A DNA stretch of 64,000 nucleotides from assembly GCA_016191225.1 (NCBI GenBank), contig JACPPC010000001.1, forward strand, positions 186,001 to 250,000. Reading direction: 5' to 3'. A program made the translations under genes and the position numbers. Below, piece after piece: positions 25,272-34,305 of the stretch. Within the stretch, counting starts at the first letter, position 1, and every line of letters starts with the position of its first letter. This stretch comes from Gemmatimonadota bacterium. Lineage in GTDB: Bacteria > Gemmatimonadota > Gemmatimonadetes > Gemmatimonadales > Gemmatimonadaceae. Below the pieces are notes generated by a model. It saw only the letters and a list, made by a program, of their open reading frames with translations, was not told the DNA's origin and searched no databases.

Positions 25272-26459
25272 CTACGCCAGCGTCGGCTTGATCACCGCCA
25301 GCGCCTTCTTCATCTCGGCCATCGTGCCCACCGAAATGCGCAGGTGCGTGTTGAGCGGGGGAAAGGCGCGGCCAACCGCCACGCCCTTGCCCAGCAGCTC
25401 CGTCTTGAAGGCCCTGGCGTCCTTGCGAATGTCGACCATCATGAAATTCGCGTCGCTGCCGAACACGGTGTAGCCGGCGTCCTCGAAGAACGTGCGGGTG
25501 TAGGCCCGCGCCTCGCGATTGAGCCTCTGCTCCCTGCCGATGTGCGCGGCGTCGGCGATCGCGGTGGTGGCGGCGGCGAGGGCCAGCTGGTTGACGTTCG
25601 AGCCGAGCAGCCACGGCTGCATGCGAGCGAGCGTCTCCTTGCGGCCGATCGCGTAGCCGGCGCGCAGCCCGGCCATGCCGAACACCTTGCTGAAGGTCCG
25701 CGTCACGAACACGCGCGGGTTGGCCAGCGCGAGTGGCACCGACGTCGCGTACGACGCGTCGGCCACGTACTCGTGGTAGGCCTCGTCCACCAGGATCGTC
25801 GTCTCGGGCGACGTGCGGTTCACCTGCTCCACGAACGACGTCACCGCCCCCTTGCCGTGCACGGTGGCGGTGGGGTTGTTCGGGTTGCAGAAGAAGACCA
25901 GCCCCGCCCCCCGCGCGCCGGCGACCATCGCGTCAAGGTCGAGCCGCAACTTGCCGTCCACCGGGGGCGCGATCACCGGCGAGCCGATGAACTTCGCAAA
26001 ATTCCCCGGTGCCTCGAAGGTCGGGTTGGGCGACACCAGCCCGTGCTCGGCGCTGGTGAAGGCCCGCACCGCGGCCCGCAGCAGCTCGCCCGAGCCGCAC
26101 CCGAGCATCACGTTCTCCGGCTTCACGCCGTGCACCTTGCAGATCGCGGCGACCAGCTCGTCCTCGCCACGCACCGGGTACCGGTTGGACTCGCTGAAGT
26201 GCGCCTTGATCGCCTCGAAGACGCGGGCGCCGGGGCCGTTGGGGTTCTCGTTGCTGTCGATCCGGATCATGCCCGGGCGCGCCGCCAGCAGCCGGTCGGC
26301 ACGGCGCGTCTCCAGCTGCTGTTGCGTCTGCTGCGCATCCTGCGGCAGCGCCGCGCCAAGCGCCTCGTAGCCGCGCCAGTTGGGTGCCAGGGGAAGTGCA
26401 AGGGCGCCGGCCGTGCCGGCACCCACGGAGGCGATGAACGAACGGCGGGAAACGGCCAC
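25272..26459 (-). CDS. Exported PLP-dependent aminotransferase (HisC-like fold type I)
   Basis: A GTG at 26459 with GGAG seven bases upstream gives 395 residues beginning MAVSRRSFIASVGAG, a twin-arginine leader; the track start at 26489 is a TTG. The rest is a class I/II aminotransferase close to histidinol-phosphate aminotransferase: IDSNENPNGPG, FFCNPNNPTAT, LVDEAYHEY and the PLP-lysine motif TFSKVFGMAGLRAGYAIG (Lys about 258). A Tat signal suits a cofactor-loaded enzyme folded in the cytoplasm. What a periplasmic aminotransferase would act on is unknown; HisC itself is cytosolic, so this is not simply the histidine-pathway enzyme. Confidence 0.8.
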   Translation of the reverse strand: MAVSRRSFIASVGAGTAGALALPLAPNWRGYEALGAALPQDAQQTQQQLETRRADRLLAARPGMIRIDSNENPNGPGARVFEAIKAHFSESNRYPVRGEDELVAAICKVHGVKPENVMLGCGSGELLRAAVRAFTSAEHGLVSPNPTFEAPGNFAKFIGSPVIAPPVDGKLRLDLDAMVAGARGAGLVFFCNPNNPTATVHGKGAVTSFVEQVNRTSPETTILVDEAYHEYVADASYATSVPLALANPRVFVTRTFSKVFGMAGLRAGYAIGRKETLARMQPWLLGSNVNQLALAAATTAIADAAHIGREQRLNREARAYTRTFFEDAGYTVFGSDANFMMVDIRKDARAFKTELLGKGVAVGRAFPPLNTHLRISVGTMAEMKKALAVIKPTLA

Positions 26460-26534
26460 GGTGGAGCTCCGGAGGGATTCGAGCGACAAGATAGCGACGG
26501 GCGCGGGCGGGGGGCGAGCGGCGCTGCCGCCGTC

Positions 26535-28055
26535 TTAGCGGTGTTCCAGTCCCGGCACCCCGAACGCAAACCCGAGCGTGGCCTCGACCACGCGGCCGTC
26601 GAGCGGACCCTTGAGCGCGCGAATCCGCCCGACTCCCACGCGCGCCACGAGCGACGTCCCGATGTCGCAGCCGAGCCAGACCATCGGCTGCGCCACGATG
26701 CCGCTCCCGGTGTCGACTCCCCCGCCCCCCGCCGCACCCACGAGCAGCTCGGCGCCCCCGTGAAACGCGCCGGCGATGGGCAGGTGCGCGCCCGGCCCGA
26801 GCAGCCCCACGGTGTACGCCCCCGCGCCACCGCCGAGGGCGCTGCGCACCTGGCCCGTCAGGTACCACGACGGCGACACGAACCGGTTCACGCGCAGCAC
26901 CACCGCCTGCAGGTCACGCACCGAGCCGTCCTTGCGCACGGCATCGTATCCCTCCACGCCGCCGAACCACTCCATGCGCACCACCGGCACCGGCTCGCCC
27001 TCCCGCACGCGGCTGTCCACCGTCCAGTTGAGGGCCGCCGTGACGTGTGCCGCGCGGAAGTTTCCGTCGGGGGCCGCGGTGTACCCCTCGTCGAGCACGA
27101 GGGACAGGTCCCGGGTGAGTCGCGCCGCGGTGGTGAGCGAGCCGCGCAACAGGGGGCCGCCCCCGACCGCGATCCCGCCGCCGCCCCCGAGTCCAGCCGC
27201 GACGCGCCCGCCCAGGCTGAGCGGGCCGCCACCGACCTTCACGCCGAAACCGAGCGCCGCCAGCACCTCGGCGTAGCCGGCCACGCCACCACTCGCCGCC
27301 CCGGCGGCCTCGATCCCCCACAGCGTTCCCCCGGCCAGGTCCTGCTCCGCGCGCACACCGACCAGCCGAATCGTTCCCGGGAGCGCGGTGCCCGTCGTCG
27401 AGGCGGTGCCGGCGGCGGGCAGGTAGGCGCCGGCCACCGCCAGCACCCGGTCGAACCCGAGTCCGCCCGGCGACGTCGCGGACACGAACTCCCCCAGCCG
27501 GTCCCGGCCGACGTGCCGGAACGCCGTGCGCACGCTGAAGGTGGCGCCGAGCTGCCGACTGTCGATGTCGCCGTTCACGAAGCGCACACGCGACCACGAG
27601 AGCCCGGAGCTCATCGTGCCGAAGTCCCACATGAGGTCGAGGTGAGGGCGCAGCATCAACCCGTCGCCCACCGGCGCGGCACCCCCACCGCCACCGCCGG
27701 CGTAGACCCCGGCACCCACACTGAGCGCGCGGGCGATGGCGCGGCGCCAGGCGAGCTCACCACCGACCACGAACAGCCCCCCTCGCCGGCCGGTGAACGT
27801 GCCGTACACGGCCGGGCCAAGCGAGATCCCGGCGCCGAGGTCCACGAGGTAACTCGCGCCCGCGAGCCCCACCAACTCGGTGGCCGGCAGGGTCACCTGC
27901 TCGAAGCCGAATCGCACCTTCGCCGAGCGCGCGTTGACCGCCGGCGTGCCCGACTGGTCCTGTGCCTGCGCCCTGTGCGCGGCGCAGGCCCACAGCGCCA
28001 TCCCCAGCGCCGTCCCCAGCGTCGATCGCGCCGCCCTCGAATTCCCGCCCCCCAC
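26535..28055 (-). CDS. Outer-membrane beta-barrel-like exported protein
   Basis: The GTG-started 506-residue product has a signal peptide (ALGMALWACAAHRAQAQ) and then long runs of alternating hydrophobic and polar residues with many Gly, as in outer-membrane barrels (SYLVDLGAGISLGPAVYG, ALNWTVDSRV, PVPVVRMEWFGGVEGYD, LVARVGVGRIRALK). A glycine run (YAGGGGGGAAP) and several loops break the barrel. I do not recognise a family. No partner genes are evident; the upstream neighbour on the plus strand is divergent. Confidence 0.55.
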   Translation of the reverse strand: MGGGNSRAARSTLGTALGMALWACAAHRAQAQDQSGTPAVNARSAKVRFGFEQVTLPATELVGLAGASYLVDLGAGISLGPAVYGTFTGRRGGLFVVGGELAWRRAIARALSVGAGVYAGGGGGGAAPVGDGLMLRPHLDLMWDFGTMSSGLSWSRVRFVNGDIDSRQLGATFSVRTAFRHVGRDRLGEFVSATSPGGLGFDRVLAVAGAYLPAAGTASTTGTALPGTIRLVGVRAEQDLAGGTLWGIEAAGAASGGVAGYAEVLAALGFGVKVGGGPLSLGGRVAAGLGGGGGIAVGGGPLLRGSLTTAARLTRDLSLVLDEGYTAAPDGNFRAAHVTAALNWTVDSRVREGEPVPVVRMEWFGGVEGYDAVRKDGSVRDLQAVVLRVNRFVSPSWYLTGQVRSALGGGAGAYTVGLLGPGAHLPIAGAFHGGAELLVGAAGGGGVDTGSGIVAQPMVWLGCDIGTSLVARVGVGRIRALKGPLDGRVVEATLGFAFGVPGLEHR

Positions 28056-28230
28056 CGCCGGCCCTCGCGTCGCGTGACAAACCCCGACGAAAGCTAAGAG
28101 GGCGCCTCATCGCTCGTGGGCGGAGTCAGCGTTGCCACGCGGCCGCGTTGCCGTTATCGTGGCAGCTCCCTCACCGGACTGGCCTATTCCGCATCGCCGA
28201 CGGCATCGCTCAGCGAGTGAGCCACCGCTC

Positions 28231-28821
28231 ATGGTCCCCGCGGCGTCGCCTCCCGTCGAGGAAGGGGAGGTGACCGAGGGCGCTGGCGCCCCTCGCGAAG
28301 GCTCGCGGCTCGGCCGCCTCCTCAGGCGAATGAAGTGGGTGCTCTACGGCGTGGCGCTGGCGATCTACCTGTTTCCGCCGCTGGACATGACGTCGAGCAT
28401 CCTGCCCATCCATGTGCGCGACATCCAGTGGCGCTTCCAGGCGACCACCTTCCTCGGCCAGTCGATGCTGACCCAGTGCATGGCGTACACGGCGGCCACC
28501 CTGCTCGCGCTGCTGGCCCGGCACCGGCTCGGCGTCTCGCTGGTTTCGCTCTTCGCCGTGCTGGAGGCCATGATACTCCTCCCGGTCACGGCGATCTTCC
28601 TGGCCGACTACTTCCAGATCCGGCCGGCGATCCCCGACGACCTGCGGCCGCGACTCCAGTTCGTGATGATCAAGACGACGTTCGAACTCCTCGCCGGCGG
28701 CACGCTGATGGCGCTGCTGGGCATGCACATGCGTGGCTCGACGGGCATCCAGATGCTGAAGTCGGAGCGCCGCCCGGCCGAAGGTGAACACCAGTACGCC
28801 GTGCCGGAGCAGCCCGAGTAG
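28231..28821 (+). CDS. Four-span membrane protein of unknown function
   Basis: An ATG at 28231 gives 196 residues. After a charged N-terminus (LGRLLRRMKW), four hydrophobic stretches follow (WVLYGVALAIYLFPPL, AYTAATLLALLA, LVSLFAVLEAMILLPVTAIFLADYF, LLAGGTLMALLGMHM). Between them lies IQWRFQATTFLGQSMLTQ. I know no family for it. It is convergent with the PEP-CTERM gene, with a strong hairpin between their ends. Confidence 0.6.
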   Translation: MVPAASPPVEEGEVTEGAGAPREGSRLGRLLRRMKWVLYGVALAIYLFPPLDMTSSILPIHVRDIQWRFQATTFLGQSMLTQCMAYTAATLLALLARHRLGVSLVSLFAVLEAMILLPVTAIFLADYFQIRPAIPDDLRPRLQFVMIKTTFELLAGGTLMALLGMHMRGSTGIQMLKSERRPAEGEHQYAVPEQPE

Positions 28822-28894
28822 CGGTCGACGGCGCCTGACCGCGACCGGCGGCAGGTTGGGCGCGCCATACGCGGCGTCGGCGGGAGGAAACGAG

Positions 28895-28924
28895 CGGGCC
28901 CCGGCGATGAATCGCCGGGGCCCG
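28895..28924. terminator. Perfect 14-bp hairpin, bidirectional terminator
   Basis: Arms cgggccccggcgat (28895-28908) and atcgccggggcccg (28911-28924) with loop ga form the strongest hairpin seen in the window. It lies between the 28231 gene and the convergent PEP-CTERM gene, 20 bp past the latter's stop. Confidence 0.75.
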
Positions 28925-28944
28925 CGACGACCATCCAGCCGAGG

Positions 28945-29733
28945 TTACGCGAGAAACTCGCGGCGACGGCGAACGACCACGAGCAGCCCGGCCAAGCCGG
29001 TCGCGGCGAGAAGGATCGTCGCCGGCTCCGGCGTGACGGTCGTCGACCCCTCACAGCCGATCGTGGTGCCGGTGGGCGTGTCCACCGTGGTCGCGCTGTA
29101 GGACTCGCCGGTGAGCGACTGCACGTCGAGCTTCGTCGAGCAGTCCTTCGGCCCCACCTGGCCGTGGAGGGCGAACTCCATCGGCCGGCCCGCCTGCCAG
29201 CCCGTGGGGGCGCCCGGATAGGTCGTCACGCAAGTCGTCTTGCCCTTCCTGGTTGTGCACGTGTGGACCGGCGTGTAGTCCACGGGCAGGAAGGTGAAGT
29301 AGAACGTGGCCTGCTGTCCCGATGCGATGCCGGTATTGCCGTTGATGTTCACGCCCTCGAACCCGACGCCGAAGTTCTTGAGCTCGGTGATTCCCGTCGA
29401 GAAGGTCCAGCCGGAGCCGGCACCCAGCACCTTGGCGAGCGATGTCAGCCGGTAGGGAATGTTCTTGACGCCCAGCGCGGTGAATACCGAGGAGTAGCTG
29501 TTCGGGCCAAGCGATCCGGTGTTCTTCACGATCATCTCGATCAGCGTCTTGGGGCCGTCAGCCGGCACGAGCGTGATGTTGACCTTGCTGATGGTCACGT
29601 CGACGCAGGTGTTGAACACCGTTCCGCCGCACCCCGTCCACTGGAAGAACGTCTGGGCCGACGCGGATCGCGCCGGCGTGGCGAGCAACGCGGCAGCGCA
29701 GATCCAGGCGGCAAGTCGAACGAGTCTGGGCAT
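28945..29733 (-). CDS. PEP-CTERM sorting-signal protein
   Basis: The 262-residue protein has a Sec signal (LAAWICAAALLATPARSASAQ) and a C-terminal tripartite sorting signal: TPEPATILLAATGLAGLLVVV then RRRREF. The PEP motif, hydrophobic helix and basic end define PEP-CTERM substrates of exosortase (EpsH/XrtA-type), which are cleaved and processed at the cell surface during exopolysaccharide production. The body is beta-rich and unrecognised; a CxC-type pair occurs in THCTTRKGKTTCVT. No exosortase lies in this window. Confidence 0.85.
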   Translation of the reverse strand: MPRLVRLAAWICAAALLATPARSASAQTFFQWTGCGGTVFNTCVDVTISKVNITLVPADGPKTLIEMIVKNTGSLGPNSYSSVFTALGVKNIPYRLTSLAKVLGAGSGWTFSTGITELKNFGVGFEGVNINGNTGIASGQQATFYFTFLPVDYTPVHTCTTRKGKTTCVTTYPGAPTGWQAGRPMEFALHGQVGPKDCSTKLDVQSLTGESYSATTVDTPTGTTIGCEGSTTVTPEPATILLAATGLAGLLVVVRRRREFLA

Positions 29734-30413
29734 GTGTCGCGGCGGGGGCTGAAGGCCGAAAAAAAAACGGGCGTCGCGGGGATCGTGTCGGAACGAGCGC
29801 GTTTCTCCGACAGACGCATGTGCAAGAAGCGTTCCGGAGTGAAGAATGGCTCCCTGAGCCTAACTTGCGCCACAGCAACGCTTTATGCAACTAGGCCAGC
29901 CTCGACTCCACCGAAACCCGTCGAGTTGATGCGCCGACACAACACCTACACCCAACGGTTCGCCCCGCGGCGACCTCGGTGCTCGGCGCCGCAGACGCCG
30001 GCGATTCTGGCGGCCGGACCGCTTGCCGCGTCGGGTCCCAGCCGCCCCCCACCGCACCCGCGTTGCACTACCGCCGCATGCCGATCGAGGTCGAGTTCCC
30101 CGACGAGATGGGCTGCGACTCGATTCGGCACCATCTCGCCGAGAGCCACAGGCGAATCGGACTCGGCCGGCCGACCGCCCCCGACGACACCAGCAATCCG
30201 CTGGGTAACGAGGCGCCCCTTGCCGACCTGCTGGCGCCGAAATTCAGGGCGCTCGCCTTCGGGGTCGAATTCGGACCGACGCCGGTGCCGGGCATTCCCC
30301 ACTTCATCGACCGCTTGCGCGGCGACGGCTCCCGGCGCCCGCGCAGCCATGATGCTCGCGGTGCGCCCTGACGCCGGTGCGGGTTGCCGGCAGGGAGGGT
30401 CCGAAACGCCGGG
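29734..30413. other. Intergenic region, 680 bp; one doubtful ORF (30078-30371)
   Basis: The leader of the PEP-CTERM gene (29734-29960) is the least GC-rich stretch of the window (for example 'taacttgcgccacagcaacg') and may hold its promoter; no sigma factor consensus stands out. From 30078 on the plus strand, 97 codons read MPIEVEFPDEMGCDSIRHHLAE... and have amino acid composition closer to a protein than the shadows around, but no family is recognised. The opposite-strand ORF 29946-30350 overlaps it and has no support. Confidence 0.35.
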
Positions 30414-32507
30414 CTACTCGCGGCTGGCGCCGCGCGACTCCCAGGAGAGGCCCGCGAAGACGCGGCGCCCCGTGAAGCCCGGCCATGACGGGCCGATCGA
30501 CTGGTCGAGGGCGTTGTCGACGCCGAGGCGCAGCGAGACCGCGGGCGCGAGGCGCACGGTGGTGCGCAGGCCGAGGCGGGTCAGCGCCGGTCGCCATTCG
30601 GTGATCGCGCCGGCGCTGCCCCGGGCGATGGCGGCGCGACCGGTGAGCTGGAGCGTGGCCCCAACCTGCACCCGGTCGAACGAAGTGGAGGCGGCGAGGT
30701 GGCCCGTATGGCGGGCCCGGCCCAGCAGCGGCGAGCCGGTGTCGTCGTCGAAGGCATCGAGGAAGGCGTAGCCAACCTCGAGCCGTGAGCGCCCCGCCGC
30801 CCAGCCCGCTTCCCATTCCACGCCGCGGGTCGTCCCGCGCCCGACATTCCGGTAGGTGTACGTGCCGCCGGCGTCGGGGGGGCCGAAGTCGATGAAGTCG
30901 CGAAAGCGGCTGTCGAAGGCGCTGACGCGACCGAAATACGAGCCGCCAACCCATTCGACACCGAGCGACGTGCTGGTCGACCGCTCGGGGCGCAGCGACG
31001 GGTTGCCGGCCACGGCGTACCCGGCCGCGGCGTTCACGAAGTCGAGGTACAGTTCCTTGAAGTCGGGGGCGCGGTACGCCGTTCCGATCGAGGCACGCAC
31101 GGCGAGCTCGGGAAGGGGACGCATCATGGCGGCGAGCCGCGGCGTCACCGCCGTGCCCCACTGCGCACTGCTGGACACGCGCACACCGGGCACGAGCGAG
31201 ACCCCGGCCACCGACCAGGTGCCCTGGGCGTATCCCTCGAGCCCGTCGAGGACGCGGGCCACGCCGGCCACGCGGTCCGCCGCGATCGCGTCGCGACGCA
31301 GCACCAGTCCCGCGTCGGCCAGGGCCCCGGCGAACGGCGCGCTACCGGTCAGCTCGAGTTGCACGACATCCTGCCGGTCGCGCTGCCCGCTGTCGGACAC
31401 TGGCGCGGTGCCGGTGCCGGCGCGCGACAGGTGGTCGAAGCGCGAGAACGAGAGGGTGGGCGTGAACTGGCGCGCTCCCTCCTGCCAGGCCAGGCTCACC
31501 TGCCCCGCGAGCTGCGTGTTGTCGGAGAAGCGAAAGAGCTGGCCGGTGCGATAGCGCTGCGACTCGCCCACCGCCAGCGCCGACGCCCGCAGCACCGTCC
31601 CCGGGCGCAGCGACCAGCGCAGGCTCGGCGCCGCATTCCAGCGCCGCGCAAAGGTGTCGTCGTCGCCGGCGATCCCCGGGGCCAGCGCTTCCCCGCGCAC
31701 GCCGGCATCGAGGGCGACGCCGACGTCGCCCCGCGTCCCCGAGGCCGAGGCGGAGAGCTCACGCCGCCCCTGCGTGCCGCCGGTCATGTCGACCGATGCC
31801 CGGGCGGCACGCGTCGGGCCGCGGGTGATGATGTTCACCACGCCGCCCATCGCCGCCGAGCCGTAGAGGGTGGATTGCGGTCCACGCACGACCTCGATCC
31901 GCTCGATCGCCGACGCCGGCAGCCGCGACAGGTCAAAGTTGCCGTTGAGCCGCCCCACGACGGGCTGGCCGTCCAGGAGGATCAGGACGCGCTGCGACCC
32001 CATGCCCTGCAGGTAGACCCCGGCCCCCGCGGGCACGCCACCCTCGAGCTGCACGCCGGTCGCCTGGACCAGCGCACCGGCGGCGTCGCTCGCACCCGAC
32101 TGCGCGATGTCCCGGCGCGACAGGATGGCGATCTCGGGAACGGCGTCCTTGAGCCGCTGCTCCCGCCGCGCGGCGGAGACGACCACGGCGTCGAGCGAGA
32201 TCGGCAGCGGATCGAGCCGGACATCCGTCGCGTCGCGCGGCCCCACCTCGCGGACCGCAAACCCGAGGCGCCGCACGCGCAGCCGCGCCGTCGCGGCGAC
32301 GCGGCGCATGGTGAACCGCCCGAGGGAGTCGGTCAGCGCGCGCGCGTTGCCGCCAAGCTCGGCGACTTCCGCCGCCGCGATCGGAGCGCCGGTCTCGGCA
32401 CTCACCACCCGCCCGGTCACGTCGGCGGGGGCCTGTGCCGCCACTCGCCCCGCCGCGGCCAGCGGTGCCAGCAGGGCCAGGAGCAACGCACGGTCCCCGG
32501 GGCGCAT
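30414..32507 (-). CDS. TonB-dependent outer-membrane receptor (BtuB/haem type)
   Basis: The 697-residue protein has a signal peptide, a short carboxypeptidase-regulatory-like domain (GRVVSAETGAPIAAAEV), the plug (LQGMGSQRVLILLDGQPV, ASAIERIEVVRGPQSTLYGSAAMGGVVNIIT) and a 22-strand barrel ending in VFAGLSW near the C-terminus. BtuB/HmuR-type receptors take up haem, cobalamin or siderophores. It is the last gene of an operon whose preceding gene (3 bp away) encodes an HmuY-family haem-binding lipoprotein, so haem or a related tetrapyrrole is the favoured ligand. Confidence 0.85.
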   Translation of the reverse strand: MRPGDRALLLALLAPLAAAGRVAAQAPADVTGRVVSAETGAPIAAAEVAELGGNARALTDSLGRFTMRRVAATARLRVRRLGFAVREVGPRDATDVRLDPLPISLDAVVVSAARREQRLKDAVPEIAILSRRDIAQSGASDAAGALVQATGVQLEGGVPAGAGVYLQGMGSQRVLILLDGQPVVGRLNGNFDLSRLPASAIERIEVVRGPQSTLYGSAAMGGVVNIITRGPTRAARASVDMTGGTQGRRELSASASGTRGDVGVALDAGVRGEALAPGIAGDDDTFARRWNAAPSLRWSLRPGTVLRASALAVGESQRYRTGQLFRFSDNTQLAGQVSLAWQEGARQFTPTLSFSRFDHLSRAGTGTAPVSDSGQRDRQDVVQLELTGSAPFAGALADAGLVLRRDAIAADRVAGVARVLDGLEGYAQGTWSVAGVSLVPGVRVSSSAQWGTAVTPRLAAMMRPLPELAVRASIGTAYRAPDFKELYLDFVNAAAGYAVAGNPSLRPERSTSTSLGVEWVGGSYFGRVSAFDSRFRDFIDFGPPDAGGTYTYRNVGRGTTRGVEWEAGWAAGRSRLEVGYAFLDAFDDDTGSPLLGRARHTGHLAASTSFDRVQVGATLQLTGRAAIARGSAGAITEWRPALTRLGLRTTVRLAPAVSLRLGVDNALDQSIGPSWPGFTGRRVFAGLSWESRGASRE

Positions 32508-32510
32508 CGA

Positions 32511-33575
32511 CTATCCGGCGATCTTCGCGTAGCGCACGGTGATGTTGCGCGGGGCGCCGGCGGCGCTGTAGTAGCTCGTGAGCTGGATCTTGAACACGCC
32601 GGCCGGCGTCTTGACGAGGTAGACGTTGAACATCGGCCAGATCTGGTTGTCGCTCCCCGTGATGTTGTAGCGATACCAGGGGTGCGCGGCGAAGACGCCG
32701 CTGAAGGTGTCGCCCCGATATGCCACCGCCGGGGCGCTCGCCGCGTACGTGGCGTCGATGCTCGCGAAGGCCGTGACCGCGTCGGGCACCGCCTTCACAC
32801 CCCCGCTGCCGCTCACGCCGCCGTTGGTGCGGATCGCCCAGCCGTCGAAGGCGATATCCCACGAGGCGACGGTGCCGAGTGCGTTGGCGGCCAGGTCGAA
32901 GTAGGCGACGGTGCCCGCGGCCACCGTCACCGTCTGCGCCAGCGTGGCGCCGAAGGCCGCGCCCGCCGACGGCTGGATCGCGAACTGGAAGCTCACCTGG
33001 CCCGGGGTCGCCGCCGTCGGCGCCGTGACGCCGGTGACCTGGAACTTGGCGAGGATCGTGGCCCCGCCGACGGACTTGCGGAGGATGAAGGTGCGCCCGG
33101 CCGTGACCGTGGCGCCGGCTCCCGCCGTGCCGGAGTACCAGCCGTTGATCGCCGGGTCGAGCAGGTCGGCCTGGAAGGCGCTCGCCGGGGGCACCGCAGC
33201 TGCCGTGACAGAGTCGGAGACCGGCAGCTGGTTCATGGCGGTGAACGCCTGCACCTGCGCCGTGGTCGCGGCTTCGTTGCGGCAGAGGCAGTAGCCGGTG
33301 ACGCCGCCGGGACCCGCGGCACCCCCATTGAGGGTGACCCCGGTGGCGAAGAAGCCGATGTCCCAGGCACTCGAGGTGGTGGGGCTCGCGACGCTCACCG
33401 GCTGCGCGATCGTGTCGAGCTTGAGGTAGGCGTACGCGGCCGAGGCGTCCACGGTGATGGTGCGGGTCACCGGCGCCGACGGTGCGAGGGCGGTGTCACC
33501 GCTGCAGGCGGCGAGGAGCAGGACTGCTGACGCGACGGCGAACTCAGCCGGCCGCGGGAAGCGCGTGGGCAACAT
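32511..33575 (-). CDS. hmuY-like: HmuY-family haem-binding lipoprotein
   Basis: The 354-residue product starts MLPTRFPRPAEFAVASAVLLLAACSGD, with a lipobox Cys near residue 24. Two copies of a pattern with the consensus 'WDIxF' (SSAWDIGFFATGVTLNGG and VASWDIAFDGWAIRTNGGV) and the final strand ITVRYAKIAG match the HmuY (PF14064) family, which binds haem on the cell surface and passes it to a TonB receptor. Two histidines that coordinate haem in the Porphyromonas protein are not obvious here, as in several other homologues. The receptor gene follows 3 bp later; the upstream membrane-protein gene overlaps its start by 32 bp. Confidence 0.7.
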   Translation of the reverse strand: MLPTRFPRPAEFAVASAVLLLAACSGDTALAPSAPVTRTITVDASAAYAYLKLDTIAQPVSVASPTTSSAWDIGFFATGVTLNGGAAGPGGVTGYCLCRNEAATTAQVQAFTAMNQLPVSDSVTAAAVPPASAFQADLLDPAINGWYSGTAGAGATVTAGRTFILRKSVGGATILAKFQVTGVTAPTAATPGQVSFQFAIQPSAGAAFGATLAQTVTVAAGTVAYFDLAANALGTVASWDIAFDGWAIRTNGGVSGSGGVKAVPDAVTAFASIDATYAASAPAVAYRGDTFSGVFAAHPWYRYNITGSDNQIWPMFNVYLVKTPAGVFKIQLTSYYSAAGAPRNITVRYAKIAG

Positions 33576-34257
33576 TGGAGACTCCGCTGGAACGAGTGGT
33601 GATCGTGCGATAGCCGATGTACAGCAGGATGAGGCCGAGGAGCTCGGTCACGTAGAGCACCTCGGTGTGGCCAAACCGCGTGAAGGTCCCGCCGACGCCC
33701 GGGAGGAGCGATCCGACGGCGATGAAGGCATTGCCGGTGGCGCGGTACGCGCTTTCGCGCGACCGCGCATACCGGACCGCCGACCACACGGCGCCGCCGA
33801 CAAGGAAGACGAAGGCGTAGGTGTTGACGAACGGACTGAAGGCCCGCACCCATTGCCAGCCAAGAACGCGGCCCGTGAGGCGATGCGGCTCGACGAGGTC
33901 GAGTTGGAGCGGCGAGAGGACCACGCAGACCGAGGCGACGACGATCAGCGTCACCAGCGCGGCGGTCAGCCGATGCGCCGTGCGTCGGGAGAGCAGCAGG
34001 TACACGGTGCCTTGTGCCAGCGGCGCCCCGCCGAGCAGGGCGCCGCTGATGTACCAGAGCTTGAACAGCGCGGGGGTCCACCCGAAGAGCGTGACGGACG
34101 CCTCGGTCGCCGTGCCAAGCGCGTACGTGGCGGTGCCGGCCGCCCACCAGAGCAGGTGGGTACCGCCCTTCTGCCTCCAGCGTGTGAGCAGCGCACCGCT
34201 GAAGAGCACCGCCAGCACGGTCGTGACGATCGGGATGAACAACACCGGACTGCGCAT
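33544..34257 (-). CDS. Seven-span membrane protein of unknown function
   Basis: The 237-residue protein has about seven hydrophobic segments starting SPVLFIPIVTTVLAVLFSGALL, with WWAAGTATYALGTATEASVTLFGW and YVTELLGLILLYIGYRTITTRS as examples. I know no functional family; its spacing of helices resembles 7TM sensor domains of histidine kinases, which may be relevant because a kinase and a regulator gene lie directly upstream. It overlaps the HmuY-like gene by 32 bp and follows the regulator by 49 bp. Confidence 0.6.
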   Translation of the reverse strand: MRSPVLFIPIVTTVLAVLFSGALLTRWRQKGGTHLLWWAAGTATYALGTATEASVTLFGWTPALFKLWYISGALLGGAPLAQGTVYLLLSRRTAHRLTAALVTLIVVASVCVVLSPLQLDLVEPHRLTGRVLGWQWVRAFSPFVNTYAFVFLVGGAVWSAVRYARSRESAYRATGNAFIAVGSLLPGVGGTFTRFGHTEVLYVTELLGLILLYIGYRTITTRSSGVSNVAHALPAAG

Positions 34258-34305
34258 GCGGGGATGCTACCGGTGCCCTCCGGCGGTCGATATTCGAACT
34301 ACTAC

